Notes under the pieces: generated by a model
Told to the model about the DNA's origin: nothing
Seen by the model: the letters and a program-made list of their open reading frames with translations, nothing else
Databases searched by the model: none
Made by a program: the position numbers and the translations under genes
Assembly (NCBI GenBank): GCA_017347465.1
Contig: AP021858.1
Span: forward strand, 434,001 to 498,000
Source: Candidatus Nitrosymbiomonas proteolyticus
GTDB taxonomy: Bacteria; Armatimonadota; Fimbriimonadia; Fimbriimonadales; Fimbriimonadaceae
Reading direction: 5' to 3'
Length of the DNA: 64,000 nt
Shown: positions 1-9,163 of the stretch, piece by piece
How the letters are laid out: the number at the start of each line of letters is the position of its first letter
How positions within the stretch are numbered: the stretch's first letter is position 1

Positions 1-1
1 T

Positions 2-469
2 GAGCGGGGACAGCAAGTGGTGCTGATGATCGACGAGGCTCACCTGATTCGCTCGACTCAGACGCTCGAAGAGCTCCGCTTGCTGCTGAACTGCCAAATG
101 AACGACCAGTTCCTGATCAGTTTGCTGCTTCTGGGCCAGCTCGAACTCAGGGATAAGCTCGCGAAGGTCCCCGCGCTCGAACAGAGGATGTCGATCCGGT
201 ACCTGCTCGATAAGCTCGACGTTCAGGAGTCCGGCGCGCTGGTGGAACACCGGCTGCGGGTGGCCGGCTATTCGGGCGACCACAGCGCGTTCACCCCCGA
301 TGCGACTTACGAGATGCACAAGTACACCGATGGCACTCCTCGCCTGATCTGCCAGATGGCCGATAACGCGCTGATGGTGGGGATGGCGAAGAAAGCTCAA
401 ATGATCGACGGGTTCCTCATGCACGAGGTGATCTCCGAGTTCACCGGGAGCCGGGAGCGTGCGGCATGA
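2..469 (+). CDS. ExeA/GspA-like AAA ATPase, C-terminal part (5' end outside window)
   Basis: The open frame runs in from the left edge, so only the last ~155 residues are visible. The first visible residues carry a Walker B-like stretch (VVLMIDEAH), followed by a Leu-rich segment and the LLLLGQLELRDKL and ALEQRMSIRY stretches that resemble sensor regions of the ExeA/GspA (AAA_22) family. Family knowledge: these ATPases work at the inner membrane and are linked to secretin assembly or to peptidoglycan remodelling for secretion and pilus systems. That role fits the position as the first visible gene of a pilMNOPQ operon. Its stop overlaps the next start by an ATGA-type junction, indicating translational coupling. 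Family call is from recognisable motifs only; a transposition-type AAA ATPase (TniB-like) is the alternative but is not supported by the neighbours. Confidence 0.8.
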   Translation, partial: ERGQQVVLMIDEAHLIRSTQTLEELRLLLNCQMNDQFLISLLLLGQLELRDKLAKVPALEQRMSIRYLLDKLDVQESGALVEHRLRVAGYSGDHSAFTPDATYEMHKYTDGTPRLICQMADNALMVGMAKKAQMIDGFLMHEVISEFTGSRERAA

Positions 470-984
470 ACTTGGCAGATGCGATTCGACAGGCAGCGCA
501 ACTGAAGCGGCCCGGACCCGAGGAGATATCCATGAATGTGAATCCGATGGGGGAAACCCCCGAGAAGCAGTCGCAGCCCGAAGCCCAATTCGCAGAGCCC
601 GCTTTGGCTTCTGGAGCGGACCAGCCTGCGCCGCAGCCCCGGCCGCACACCGTCGACGCGATCACCACGGAACCGGTGGCCGCCCCTGAACCGCCTTCGC
701 TTCCGATCGCAGGAGGCAACGTCGTTCGCCTGGAGCTATTCCTCGCGCCCGAGCAACTCAGCGAGCTCTTCCGCGCGGTCGCAGGAACGCAGCACAGCAC
801 GATGACGCTCCGAGAAGCCGCGAGATACCTGAGGGTTTCCCCGGCCGCTCTCGATGATATGGCGCGCGAGGGCGTCGTGCCCGCGGTTTCGATTGAAGGC
901 CGCTGGCGATTCCCCAAGGCCAGTTTGGACGAATGGCTCACGCTGGAGTCGTTCCGATCCGGAGGTAACTCAAATGTCGCTTAG
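466..984 (+). CDS. Excisionase/MerR-type helix-turn-helix protein in the pilus operon
   Basis: 172 residues. The first ~85 residues are Pro/Ala/Glu-rich and probably disordered. Residues ~110-165 form an HTH_17 (excisionase family) domain, with the pattern TLREAARYLRVSP, then a Gly-Arg-Trp-Arg-Phe wing and LDEWL. Such domains normally bind DNA. The start ATG overlaps the ATPase stop and the stop overlaps the pilM start by 11 bp, so it is tightly embedded in the operon. It may regulate the pilus genes or, without DNA binding, act as an assembly adaptor; the sequence alone does not decide. The region before the HTH is not recognisable. Confidence 0.75.
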   Translation: MNLADAIRQAAQLKRPGPEEISMNVNPMGETPEKQSQPEAQFAEPALASGADQPAPQPRPHTVDAITTEPVAAPEPPSLPIAGGNVVRLELFLAPEQLSELFRAVAGTQHSTMTLREAARYLRVSPAALDDMAREGVVPAVSIEGRWRFPKASLDEWLTLESFRSGGNSNVA

Positions 985-2074
985 TTTTCTGAGAAAGAAG
1001 TCCATCGTGGGCTTGGACATGGGCTCGAGCCGCATCCGCGCGGTCGAGCTTCTTCTGGCGCAGAGCGGTTGGGAGATCGGCAATATGGCCGCCATTGAGA
1101 CCCCCGCGGACGCGATTCGCGATGGGGTCGTGGTCGATCCTCAGTCAGTGGGGATGGCCATCCGGCAACTCTTGCGCGAGGCTCACATTGGCTCCAACGC
1201 GGCGAACATCGCGGTGGGCGGCGGAACGGTCGTCGTCCGGACGGTCCGCATGCCGTCGATGAGCGAAGCGACCCTCCGAAAATCCATCAAGTTTGAGGCT
1301 GGACGATACGTCCCCTCGTCGGTCGAGGACAGCTACATCGAGTTTGAGATTCTCGGCAAGGGCGAAGACGGACAAATGGACGTCTTGATCGTCGCTGCCC
1401 CGAAGGACGTCATTTCGAGCCGCGTGGCGGCTTGTGAGCAAGCGGGGCTCGAAGTCGAGGCGGTAGACGTCGAGATGTTTGCCGCTTATCGGGGTCTCGT
1501 CGAGGCGTCGGCTTCGAACGATTGGCGCGACAAGACGATCGCGCTGGTCGACATCGGCGCCAGCAAGACGAACATGAGCGTGGTTCGCAACGGGCGCTTC
1601 GCAATGACCCGCTCCATCTCCCAGGGCGGCAACCTCCTGACCGAGGCGCTGGGTTCGTATTTCAAGCTTTCGAACCTCGAAGCGGAAGAGGGTAAGGCGC
1701 AGCTCACCATCAAAGAACTGATCGACGATGGCAAGCCTAAAGAGAACCCTCCTCTTCGGGTGATTCAGCCTCATGTGGACGATCTTGTGAGGGAGATGCG
1801 CCGCTCCCTCAACTATTACCAGTCCCAGCTCAACGAAGCCGATCAGGGAGGCCACGTCGACTTGATCTTGCTGACCGGGGGAGGGTCGAAGCTGAGGGGG
1901 CTCGACGAGTATATGAGCCACAAGCTCGGCGTTTCCGCAAACACGTTGGGCGCCTTCAACGGGCCTCACATGCAGGCGCCGGAGAGCGCTGAGGCTGGCG
2001 CAGGCGAGGAGTGGGGCTTGGCGATCGGCCTAGCCCTCAGGAGCGACCCAGCTTGGCTGAAGAACGCCGCCTGA
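974..2074 (+). CDS. pilM: Type IV pilus inner-membrane platform protein PilM
   Basis: 366 residues, typical PilM length. The ATG at 974 follows GGAGG by 8 bases and gives MSLSFLRKKSIVGLDMGSS, the expected actin-like fold start with the phosphate-1 loop (GLDMGSSRIRAVEL). A second actin-like signature, IALVDIGASKTNMSVV, lies near residue 185, and the adenosine motif LLTGGGSKLRGL near residue 300. PilM is a cytoplasmic actin-fold ATP-binding protein that recruits the N-terminus of PilN and couples the pilus motor to the membrane platform. Followed by pilN, O, P and Q in canonical order, which makes this call secure. An upstream in-frame ATG at 854 lies inside the preceding gene and lacks a convincing ribosome site. 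Confidence 0.96.
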   Translation: MSLSFLRKKSIVGLDMGSSRIRAVELLLAQSGWEIGNMAAIETPADAIRDGVVVDPQSVGMAIRQLLREAHIGSNAANIAVGGGTVVVRTVRMPSMSEATLRKSIKFEAGRYVPSSVEDSYIEFEILGKGEDGQMDVLIVAAPKDVISSRVAACEQAGLEVEAVDVEMFAAYRGLVEASASNDWRDKTIALVDIGASKTNMSVVRNGRFAMTRSISQGGNLLTEALGSYFKLSNLEAEEGKAQLTIKELIDDGKPKENPPLRVIQPHVDDLVREMRRSLNYYQSQLNEADQGGHVDLILLTGGGSKLRGLDEYMSHKLGVSANTLGAFNGPHMQAPESAEAGAGEEWGLAIGLALRSDPAWLKNAA

Positions 2075-2088
2075 TTCGGAGCAATACC

Positions 2089-2697
2089 ATGCCATTGATC
2101 AACCTAATCGAAGAACAGCGCCAGATCAACCAGCGGGCCGAGCGCGGGACGCGGATCGCTTTCTGGGCATTCCTCGGCTCGGCCGCACTGGGGCTCATCG
2201 GATCGGGCTCGATGCTTTTCCTGTCCGAGTCGATGGACAGCGAAATCGCCCGGCTGCAAGCCAAGGTCCAGAAGCTGAAGCCGCTCCGCCAGAAGATCGA
2301 CGAGCACGGCGCCGCTTTGAGCGAGCTTTACCCTCGACTGACGACTTTGGAAGACGCGCACCTCATGACGGATCGTTGGACGCGGGTGCTCTCGCACCTC
2401 TCCAAGAACACGCCTTCGGAGATGTGGCTTACAGGGCTGAGGTCGAGCGGCAGCGACCAATCGAAGCCCGTACAGGCGACTTTCCAGGGGCTGAGCAACC
2501 GGCTCGAACCCGTCGGCGAGTTCATCTTGCGGCTCCAAGGGTGCGAGGACCTCGAAACCGTCACCCTCAAAGTGGCTCAAGAGAAGATGATCGGGCAAGC
2601 CAAAGGGATCGAGTTCGAGGTCACCGCTAGCGTGCAGGGCACCGAGTTGGTCCAGCCCAAGAAGACCGACAAGAAGCCTGAAGGAGGCTCGGCATGA
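2089..2697 (+). CDS. pilN: Type IV pilus assembly protein PilN
   Basis: 202 residues starting MPLINLIEEQR; the N-terminal INLI motif is the PilM-binding peptide characteristic of PilN. A single membrane segment follows at ~24-46, then a coiled-coil stretch (~47-85) and a ferredoxin-like periplasmic domain (TRVLSHLSKNTPSEMWLT, residues ~100-190). Together with PilO it forms the inner-membrane alignment complex. The stop overlaps the pilO start in an ATGA junction. The tail is Lys/Pro-rich and not conserved. Confidence 0.93.
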   Translation: MPLINLIEEQRQINQRAERGTRIAFWAFLGSAALGLIGSGSMLFLSESMDSEIARLQAKVQKLKPLRQKIDEHGAALSELYPRLTTLEDAHLMTDRWTRVLSHLSKNTPSEMWLTGLRSSGSDQSKPVQATFQGLSNRLEPVGEFILRLQGCEDLETVTLKVAQEKMIGQAKGIEFEVTASVQGTELVQPKKTDKKPEGGSA

Positions 2698-3437
2698 AGA
2701 AGACCACCAATGCGGTTCCTTGGATAGCCCTCGCGCTCGCCAGCATCTTGGTTGGCGGGGGAGCGACCTTCTGGCTGTACTCGGCGACCTCGGAGAAGTC
2801 CACCAAGCTCGATCGGCTTCGTGTGCAAGCGAAGGAGTTTTCGGAGGTCGAAAAGGACCTTGCCAAGGTCGAGAACGAATTGACGGAAGCCCAGCTTCGG
2901 CTCGAACACCTCGAAAAAGGCATCCCGGAGTTTGCGTACATCCCGACGTTCCTCAAGGAACTCGAGCAGTACGGGACAAACAGCGGGATTCGCGTGTTTG
3001 GCGTCCGTCCCATTCCGGCGGCGGCCGATAAATCGAAGAAGCCCAAGAAGGAAAAGAAGCCCTATGTGGAACTCCTGATTGAGATTCGAGGCCGAGGGCC
3101 GTTCGACAACGCGCTGGCCTTCATCGAATCGCTCAAGAAGTTTCCCAAGATCGTAGCGGCCCGGTCCGTTGCGCTTACACCCAAGAACGAACCCGGATCG
3201 ACGGCAGAGAAGCAACTGGATGTCGTGGTCGAACTCCGAACCTTCGTGTTCCGCCCGACTCCGGCTGAACTCGAAATGATGGACGCCGCCGCGCGTGCTG
3301 CCGCTGGACTCGACGAAGAGGAACCGCCGAAGTCGGATTCGGACAAGGCCACCGAGCCCACGACTCCGCCCTCGAAGTCTGACTCGAAATCAGCAGGACC
3401 CAAGGTGGCCATGAACACCGCTCCAGGCCGAGGATGA
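2694..3437 (+). CDS. pilO: Type IV pilus assembly protein PilO
   Basis: 247 residues. One N-terminal membrane helix (~7-30), a coiled coil (~35-80) and a ferredoxin-like fold domain (~80-190) with the PilO-typical pattern EFAYIPTFLKELEQYGTNSGI and LLIEIRGRGPFDNALAFIESLKKFPKIV. PilO pairs with PilN in the periplasm. The last ~50 residues are an Asp/Lys/Pro/Ser-rich low-complexity tail, longer than in proteobacterial PilO. Stop overlaps the next start (ATGA). Confidence 0.92.
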   Translation: MKKTTNAVPWIALALASILVGGGATFWLYSATSEKSTKLDRLRVQAKEFSEVEKDLAKVENELTEAQLRLEHLEKGIPEFAYIPTFLKELEQYGTNSGIRVFGVRPIPAAADKSKKPKKEKKPYVELLIEIRGRGPFDNALAFIESLKKFPKIVAARSVALTPKNEPGSTAEKQLDVVVELRTFVFRPTPAELEMMDAAARAAAGLDEEEPPKSDSDKATEPTTPPSKSDSKSAGPKVAMNTAPGRG

Positions 3438-4132
3438 GTACGAACATGAACGACAAGAAGAAGATGATTGTGATCGGCGTACTGGGGGCGCTGCTCTTCG
3501 GGGTCGGCGCGTTCCAATTCGTCCAAATGGGCGCGTCGAACGAACCTGCGGCCAAGAAGTCCGTCGCCCCCAAGGAAGCAGCCAAGAAGGGCGCGGCGCA
3601 ACAAGTGGCCTCAGAAGACGCGCGCCCGACCAAGGAGCCGCAAGCGGAAGGCAAAGTCGCTCCCGAAGCCAACCCGATTCAGGGTCTTTACGCGCTGATG
3701 ACTCTTCCTCAAAGAGATCCGTTCAGCGAGCGATCGGGAGTTCTCGAGGTTTCCGACGCGTCTCAGACGCAAGTCCAGTCGCCGAGAAACCCGCCTCCAA
3801 CCTACAATCCTCCGCGCGATCCAGGGCTCGACCCCTACCGCCCTGAGATCGGAGGAACGATTCCGAACCTTCCGGGAATGGATGCTGGCGCAGGTGGCCC
3901 AAATCCAATCCCAGATCCAAACGTTTTTGCCTACCGGCTGTCAGGCGTGATCTTAGGAAAACGTCCGGCGGCGGTGTTCACCGATGGTCAAGGCAATCAG
4001 AGGTTGGTGCCTCTTGGCAGTTCGATTGACGAGAACAGCCGAGTCACCAACGTGTCGCACGGTTCGGTGACCGTGAAACACCGTGGCGAAACGATCACGC
4101 TCAATGTGGGAGGGACCCCTAATGACAACTAA
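3434..4132 (+). CDS. pilP: PilP-like pilus assembly protein
   Basis: 232 residues: a membrane anchor at ~10-32, then a ~110-residue Pro/Ala/Lys-rich linker and a compact C-terminal beta domain (~165-230: YRLSGVILGKRPAAVFTDGQG... GSVTVKHRGETITL). This architecture and the position between pilO and pilQ are those of PilP, which links the PilNO complex to the secretin. Sequence identity to proteobacterial PilP is not evident; the assignment rests on order and architecture. It overlaps the pilQ start by 11 bp. Confidence 0.8.
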   Translation: MSTNMNDKKKMIVIGVLGALLFGVGAFQFVQMGASNEPAAKKSVAPKEAAKKGAAQQVASEDARPTKEPQAEGKVAPEANPIQGLYALMTLPQRDPFSERSGVLEVSDASQTQVQSPRNPPPTYNPPRDPGLDPYRPEIGGTIPNLPGMDAGAGGPNPIPDPNVFAYRLSGVILGKRPAAVFTDGQGNQRLVPLGSSIDENSRVTNVSHGSVTVKHRGETITLNVGGTPNDN

Positions 4133-6863
4133 GATGCTTCGAGTGATATTGGCTTCGAGCGGGTTGGCGGTTGCCGCCTTTTCGCTCGCGCAAGCCACAT
4201 TGACCGGAGTCGAAACGAGCAAGGAAAAACAGACTTTCCAGATCGTTGGGACAGGGCTGAGCAAACCCTCAGTCACCGTCCTCAACGGAGGAAAGAACCA
4301 CAAGTTCGTCTTCGACGGCAACCTGTCCGGCAGCGCGGATTACAAGCGGGTGCGGGCGAACGGGTTGCGCTACGTCTCGTACGGCTGGCAAAACGCGAAG
4401 CCGCCCCAAGTATGGGTGCTCTTCGTGTTCGACGAGCCGCAAAAACCCCAAATCACGCAGAACGCCACGGGATGGAGCGTGACGTGGGGCAACGCGCTTA
4501 CCGACGCCGCGCCTAACGCGATCACGAGCGTGAATCCGACGGCCCAGTCCGGGCCTGCGGAAAAGGTGCAGACCCCCACCAAGGCCACCGAGCCAGCCTC
4601 ACCAAGGGCCGCGCCGTTCCCCGATCGCGTTCCTCCGCTCGAACCCGCTCACAAGGTTCTGGGCAGCAAGGACCCCGACTGGAATCGGATGGTCGCAGAC
4701 AGCGCGCCAAACACCATCGTGTTCGACCGTCCGTCAGGCGATCGAGTGACCCTCGACTTCGTGGAGACCAACGTCGTTCAGATCCTCAAGGCGCTCTCAT
4801 TGCAGGCTGGAGTGAACATCGTGACCTCGCCTGAAGTCAAGGGCGCGATCACCGTCGCCCTTGCGAACGTCACGGTGACGGAAGCGCTCGACTTCGTGAC
4901 TTCGATGGCCGGGCTTCGATACGCGAAGGTCAACAACACCTTCGTCGTCACGCCGGTCGATAAGTTCGCGATGGCGCTGCAGCAGATCGGCGGCAACCTC
5001 GATGTCCCCAGCGAAACCCGGGTCGTGAACCTGGAGAGCGGCGAGGGAGTCCACATCAAAGCGGCCGTGCTGAAGGCGATCCCCCAAGACACTTTGAAGG
5101 GACGATATGAGATCGTCCTGCCGAGCGAGCGACTGCAAATCAAGTCCCTCGACCAGGCGACCATGGGCGCGAACGGCAAGTCCGGAAGCCAGGGAGCCTC
5201 ATCGGGGCAGGGAGGACAGGCGAGCGCAACTTCGACGGCGATTGAGGCCACGGCTGGAATCACCGACGGCGCAAAGCAAAAGGACCCCTACCTCGTTCTG
5301 ATCGGAAGCCGCGCTCGCCTGGGAGATGTCGAGCATCTGGTGCGCGAACTCGATCAGGAGATCATCCGCGCCGCTCGCTTGGGAGTCGCAGCCAACATCG
5401 ACACGCGCGTCGTGCCGATCTACAGCTCTCAACTCGCCCGCATTCGCGAGGCCGTGAAGAATCTCATCGACCGCGACCCGAACAGCGCCGCGTTCCAAGT
5501 GAGCGATAGCGTCGCGACGGACGTGGGCGCGGAAAGCTCGCAATCGCTGCTCATGCTCTCTGGGCCCACCGAGGCGCTCGACAAGCTGGACGGATTCGCC
5601 CGGTCGCTCGACCGCGCCATCTGCGACGCGACCAGCGTCCACTACCCGGAGACGGCTGCCGACGCCGAGCGACTGTATCAGGTGATCGACCTCAAATATG
5701 TCGAGCCGATCGAAGCCGCCTTTGAACTGCAGCAGAGGATCAGAGGCCTGCAAGCCTCACTGATGCCCTCGCCGGTGGACCCGCTGATGTCCGGGGGGAC
5801 CTTCACCCGGAAGAAGGACTCGGAACTCTGGGAGCAACGCGATCCAAAGGGCAACCGAACGCTCGGCCAAGGCGGGACCCTAAAGTCGACCACGACCTCG
5901 ACCGCGCAAGGCGGCGAAGCCGGAGGCCAAGCCTCGGCGCAGGGCCAAGGCGGCGAAGCCGAGCGGGCCGCTGCCCAGGGTATGGCTTCGCAGACCAGCC
6001 GTGAACTCGGCTCGGAGCCGATGCAACTGCTCATTCGGGGTACGAAGGCTCAGATCGCCGAGGCGTTCGAACTCATCGGCGTGATCGACAAGGCCCCTAA
6101 GATGGTCGCCGTCGACCTGCGCGTCGTTTCTCTGAGTAAGGAAGAAGCGATTGCGATGGGTATCGATTGGAGCCTTCTGACAGGCGGAACGGTTCAGCCG
6201 ATCCGAGTCAATCAAGGCACCGGAGCGACGGCTTCGAGCCCCGGTACGATCAGCGGAACGCTTCGCTGGGCCGGCGGAGGCACGACCGACATCCTCGCTA
6301 CGCTCGACCAACTCGCCGGAACTCAGAAACTAATCGCCCGGCCGAACCTCATCGCCATCCACGGCAAACCCGCCTCGTTGTTCGTGGGCGAAAAGGTCCA
6401 GTACATCAAGACCATTCAGGCGTCGCAACAGGGCACGTCGATCATCATCGGCGAGCTCAACGTGGGCGTCGAGATGTCCGTCGTCGCGCGGATCGGCGCA
6501 GACGGGAAGATCGCTCTGGACCTCGGTCCCAGCCTGACGATCCTCAAGGGGTTCACGCCCGTCCCTGGCGGCGGCAACCTCCCTCAGACGATCGAGCGGT
6601 ATACGCAGAGCCAGGTGATTCTGAACAGCGGCGAGACGATCGCCCTGGGCGGAATGATCCAAGACGACGACCGGAGGACCACCAGCGGGATCCCGATCCT
6701 CAAGGACCTGCCGATCATCGGTGCGCTCTTCAGCCGCACCGAGCGAACCAAGGACCGAACCGAAGTCGTGTTCTTCTTGACGGTTCGTGAGGTGTCGGCG
6801 GACGACCGGGGCCGCGCAGCCGACCCGACCCAGAAGGGTACGGGAGAGGGCACGGACAAGTAA
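4122..6863 (+). CDS. pilQ: Type IV pilus secretin PilQ
   Basis: 913 residues. The ATG at 4122 gives MTTKMLRVILASSGLAVAA, a signal peptide ending near FSLAQA; the longer upstream start lies deep inside pilP. Residues ~25-110 look like an AMIN domain (peptidoglycan binding); ~205-270 a secretin N0/STN domain (LDFVETNVVQILKALSLQAGVNIV); two N1-type repeats follow, separated by a Gly/Gln/Ser-rich segment; ~700-890 is the secretin channel domain with VGVEMSVVARI, SGETIALGGMI and the family signature GIPILKDLPIIGALF. It forms the outer-membrane pore for the pilus. A stem-loop follows 30 bp after the stop, closing the operon. Confidence 0.96.
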   Translation: MTTKMLRVILASSGLAVAAFSLAQATLTGVETSKEKQTFQIVGTGLSKPSVTVLNGGKNHKFVFDGNLSGSADYKRVRANGLRYVSYGWQNAKPPQVWVLFVFDEPQKPQITQNATGWSVTWGNALTDAAPNAITSVNPTAQSGPAEKVQTPTKATEPASPRAAPFPDRVPPLEPAHKVLGSKDPDWNRMVADSAPNTIVFDRPSGDRVTLDFVETNVVQILKALSLQAGVNIVTSPEVKGAITVALANVTVTEALDFVTSMAGLRYAKVNNTFVVTPVDKFAMALQQIGGNLDVPSETRVVNLESGEGVHIKAAVLKAIPQDTLKGRYEIVLPSERLQIKSLDQATMGANGKSGSQGASSGQGGQASATSTAIEATAGITDGAKQKDPYLVLIGSRARLGDVEHLVRELDQEIIRAARLGVAANIDTRVVPIYSSQLARIREAVKNLIDRDPNSAAFQVSDSVATDVGAESSQSLLMLSGPTEALDKLDGFARSLDRAICDATSVHYPETAADAERLYQVIDLKYVEPIEAAFELQQRIRGLQASLMPSPVDPLMSGGTFTRKKDSELWEQRDPKGNRTLGQGGTLKSTTTSTAQGGEAGGQASAQGQGGEAERAAAQGMASQTSRELGSEPMQLLIRGTKAQIAEAFELIGVIDKAPKMVAVDLRVVSLSKEEAIAMGIDWSLLTGGTVQPIRVNQGTGATASSPGTISGTLRWAGGGTTDILATLDQLAGTQKLIARPNLIAIHGKPASLFVGEKVQYIKTIQASQQGTSIIIGELNVGVEMSVVARIGADGKIALDLGPSLTILKGFTPVPGGGNLPQTIERYTQSQVILNSGETIALGGMIQDDDRRTTSGIPILKDLPIIGALFSRTERTKDRTEVVFFLTVREVSADDRGRAADPTQKGTGEGTDK

Positions 6864-6894
6864 CTGCCGATCGGACTGGGTGTCCCCCCTTGCA

Positions 6895-6920
6895 GGCCCG
6901 CGGCTCTCGAGTCGCGGGCC
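6895..6920 (+). terminator. Stem-loop after pilQ
   Basis: An 8-bp perfect stem (GGCCCGCG, 6895-6902, with CGCGGGCC, 6913-6920) and a 10-nt loop lies about 30 bp after the pilQ stop. There is no strong T run after it, so intrinsic termination is likely but not certain. Confidence 0.6.
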
Positions 6921-7002
6921 GCTCTCTTGGGTCATGGGGGAATTGGGGACCTCCACTCACCCAACGTGCAATGCGGTCTCAGCCCTTAGCCCGCGCGGAG
7001 TT

Positions 7003-7038
7003 TTCATCCCTCAACCCCGCTGGGGGTTGAGGGATGAA
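7003..7038. repeat. Dispersed palindromic repeat, copy 1 (long perfect hairpin)
   Basis: A 16-bp perfect inverted repeat (arms 7003-7018 and 7023-7038, core CCCTCAACCCC / GGGGTTGAGGG, 4-nt loop). The same core recurs at 9625, 9820, about 10000, 44696 and 45022 in this window. It lies between pilQ and the Rhs-like gene, just upstream of that gene's promoter. Confidence 0.85.
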
Positions 7039-7074
7039 GGGATGATTTCGGGTGCGTTCCACGCAAATCGATCG

Positions 7075-7080
7075 TACAAT
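7075..7080 (+). promoter_or_regulatory. Leaderless -10 box (TACAAT)
   Basis: TACAAT ends 6 nt before the ATG at 7087; transcription would begin at or next to the start codon. No Shine-Dalgarno sequence is present, consistent with a leaderless transcript. Confidence 0.6.
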
Positions 7081-7086
7081 GTTGGC

Positions 7087-9147
7087 ATGTCGCCCAAGGA
7101 ATTTCGGCGAAGATTTGAGAAAGCACATCTGGGCCCTGCGATCGACTGGCGGACGCAGGTGTTCTCACGGGACTACAAGCGAGTCGACGACCCGGAGCTT
7201 GCGATCGAAGTCGCTTGTCGAACAGAACGGAACAACATCGCGGCAAGGCAGCTTGGCCTTCCCGAGGTTGGCCAGAGCTTCAGAAGCGCACACGGATTGG
7301 AGTTCGTTGTCCAAGGTCACGCGTATCTCCCAACCGCGAACACCCTGAAGCGCTGGAATCAAGGCGGCAAAGGCCATCCAGAAGACCTGTATCCGATCAT
7401 CGAGCCGACAAACATGTCGAAGCGGTTCATGGATTTTGTCTCGGCAGTGGATCGGTGTACAACGAAGATTCTCATGGTTGTGGATACCGTCCCGCACATC
7501 CGCACTTGGGAGGCGCCCTTTCACAACAGCCTCGACACCGCAGTCGTCCCTGATTCCATGGTCCTTCGTTTGGACGCGGCAAGGGCGCACGAGACTGTGT
7601 TCGCGCACGAGATCGGACACGCTTGGGTTCAGTACGTGGACCGATGCGAAGACGAACGAGCGCTCAAGGACGACTCCGATCCGGCGCGGCTTCACCAACT
7701 GACCTTCATCCAGTCCTACGTGCTTGATCTCAAGGTCAATGATGTACTCCGGCGTAAGGGTTTCGACATGTCGCCGATCGATGGCGACCTGGCGAAGAGC
7801 ATGAACTCTCTGGGAAGGGCGCTGAGCGTCGGATACCGTCCCGAGAACCCGAGGGAAGCGCTATTCATGTCACTGCAGGTCGCCGCACAGATCGTGGAGC
7901 GAGAGCGGGGTAATGCGCTGGGCCTCGTTCGGTTCGACGAAACGCTCGGTAAGATTCGGGTTCTGGACGCAGAGATTCACAAGCTCGGAGTCGGAATGGC
8001 AGAGGCCGTTTTTGAATTCGGTCTCGACACTACGGAAGCGGTTCAGAGGGTGGTGGACGCTTGCTTGAAGCTCGGATTCGGCTTCACGGGCGATCCGCTG
8101 GACCTCGACAACGACTTGATCGTCCCGCCACATGAAGAGCCCGACTTCGACAAGTACCCGCAATGGCTCTCGGGGGCATATCCGAAGGTGAAATGCGAGA
8201 TCGGCAGGCAGATGGCTCTGCAGGACATCCCGGAAGGGAGCAGGACGCACTTGGAGAACCGTGGCGATCACGCAATGCTGTCTTTCATCCTTCCCGACGA
8301 GTCGATTCGTGGACCATGGCGAATTCCCGTTCCGTTTGCCAAATGGCTGATGGAGCACTTGACGGGAGAGGTTCTCAGAATGAACCAGATGGCGAAAGAG
8401 CGCCAGAAGAAGATGATGGAAGAGGTGGATCGAATGAACAGAGAAAGCAAGGCGAGGCAAGAAGCTCTGGTGGCACAGGCCCTCGGACGGCCGCTGCCTA
8501 CGGTTCCGAGTTGGCAAGCGGAGACACAGCAGCCCCATGTTCCGGGAATTCCGTCGGAGCCCAGCGTCGGCCCGCCGTTTCCAGGTGGGGTCCCAGGACG
8601 AAGGCCGTATATGGCGGGATTGGGACGGTTCTTGACGGAGGCTCGCTTGGCCGAGAGGTTAGGTGGAGAGCATCCGTACGCTTATGCGATGGACAACCCC
8701 ACAACCTATGTTGATCCTGACGGGCTTCGGCCCCTCGGCCTAAGGCAAAAGAGGGCCCCTCACGTGGAAAAGAGGGGGGATCCACTCCCATTTTGGCCAC
8801 CAAAGTTCTGTCCGGGGATCCGACCTTTCGAAGTCGGCACGCTGCCTGGCTGCGTTTTTTGTCTTAAGAACCGAGTGATGCCAACTCTGGACACACTTGT
8901 AGGCGGCGACAAGTACCTGCATTGTATGGCCGGATGTCTAGCCCAGAATCGTTGTACATGGTGGTGCCCTCCGACGGTTGGGTACTACAAAGAAGTCGGC
9001 GACGCGCTCTTTGGCGGCACCGTCGAGTCGGACGACATTGACGCGACGAACGATGGTTGGGAATGCGGAGAGACAATACGCGGCGGATGGAAAGGTGATG
9101 TCCAGAAATGTCATGACTGCTGCAAAGGAAACGGCTGGCTGCCCTGA
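7087..9147 (+). CDS. Chimeric HEXXH metallopeptidase-like / Rhs-core / Cys-rich C-terminal protein
   Basis: 686 residues, no signal peptide. The N-terminal ~420 residues include a zinc-peptidase motif HEIGHAW (H174, E175, H178). Residues ~422-465 are a Met/Glu/Lys-rich coiled coil. At ~510-546 the sequence switches to an Rhs repeat-associated core end (LGRFLTEARLAERLGG, then YAYAMDNPTTYVDPDGL), the hallmark junction before a variable toxin tip in Rhs polymorphic toxins. The final ~115 residues are Cys-rich (12 Cys by eye), with DKYLHCMAGC and a DATNDGWECG stretch. No YD repeats or secretion domain precede the core, so this is not a normal Rhs protein; it looks like a recombination product or a small effector. 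The start at 7087 was chosen because a TACAAT box lies 6 nt upstream. A small gene follows after 16 bp and could be the immunity partner. Confidence 0.75.
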   Translation: MSPKEFRRRFEKAHLGPAIDWRTQVFSRDYKRVDDPELAIEVACRTERNNIAARQLGLPEVGQSFRSAHGLEFVVQGHAYLPTANTLKRWNQGGKGHPEDLYPIIEPTNMSKRFMDFVSAVDRCTTKILMVVDTVPHIRTWEAPFHNSLDTAVVPDSMVLRLDAARAHETVFAHEIGHAWVQYVDRCEDERALKDDSDPARLHQLTFIQSYVLDLKVNDVLRRKGFDMSPIDGDLAKSMNSLGRALSVGYRPENPREALFMSLQVAAQIVERERGNALGLVRFDETLGKIRVLDAEIHKLGVGMAEAVFEFGLDTTEAVQRVVDACLKLGFGFTGDPLDLDNDLIVPPHEEPDFDKYPQWLSGAYPKVKCEIGRQMALQDIPEGSRTHLENRGDHAMLSFILPDESIRGPWRIPVPFAKWLMEHLTGEVLRMNQMAKERQKKMMEEVDRMNRESKARQEALVAQALGRPLPTVPSWQAETQQPHVPGIPSEPSVGPPFPGGVPGRRPYMAGLGRFLTEARLAERLGGEHPYAYAMDNPTTYVDPDGLRPLGLRQKRAPHVEKRGDPLPFWPPKFCPGIRPFEVGTLPGCVFCLKNRVMPTLDTLVGGDKYLHCMAGCLAQNRCTWWCPPTVGYYKEVGDALFGGTVESDDIDATNDGWECGETIRGGWKGDVQKCHDCCKGNGWLP

Positions 9148-9163
9148 AAGATTGTGTTCCGAC

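Noticed and set aside
6787..7086. Upstream extension of the Rhs-core gene
   Set aside because: It overlaps the pilQ end, a terminator-like hairpin and a repeat; the promoter at 7075 fits the start at 7087.
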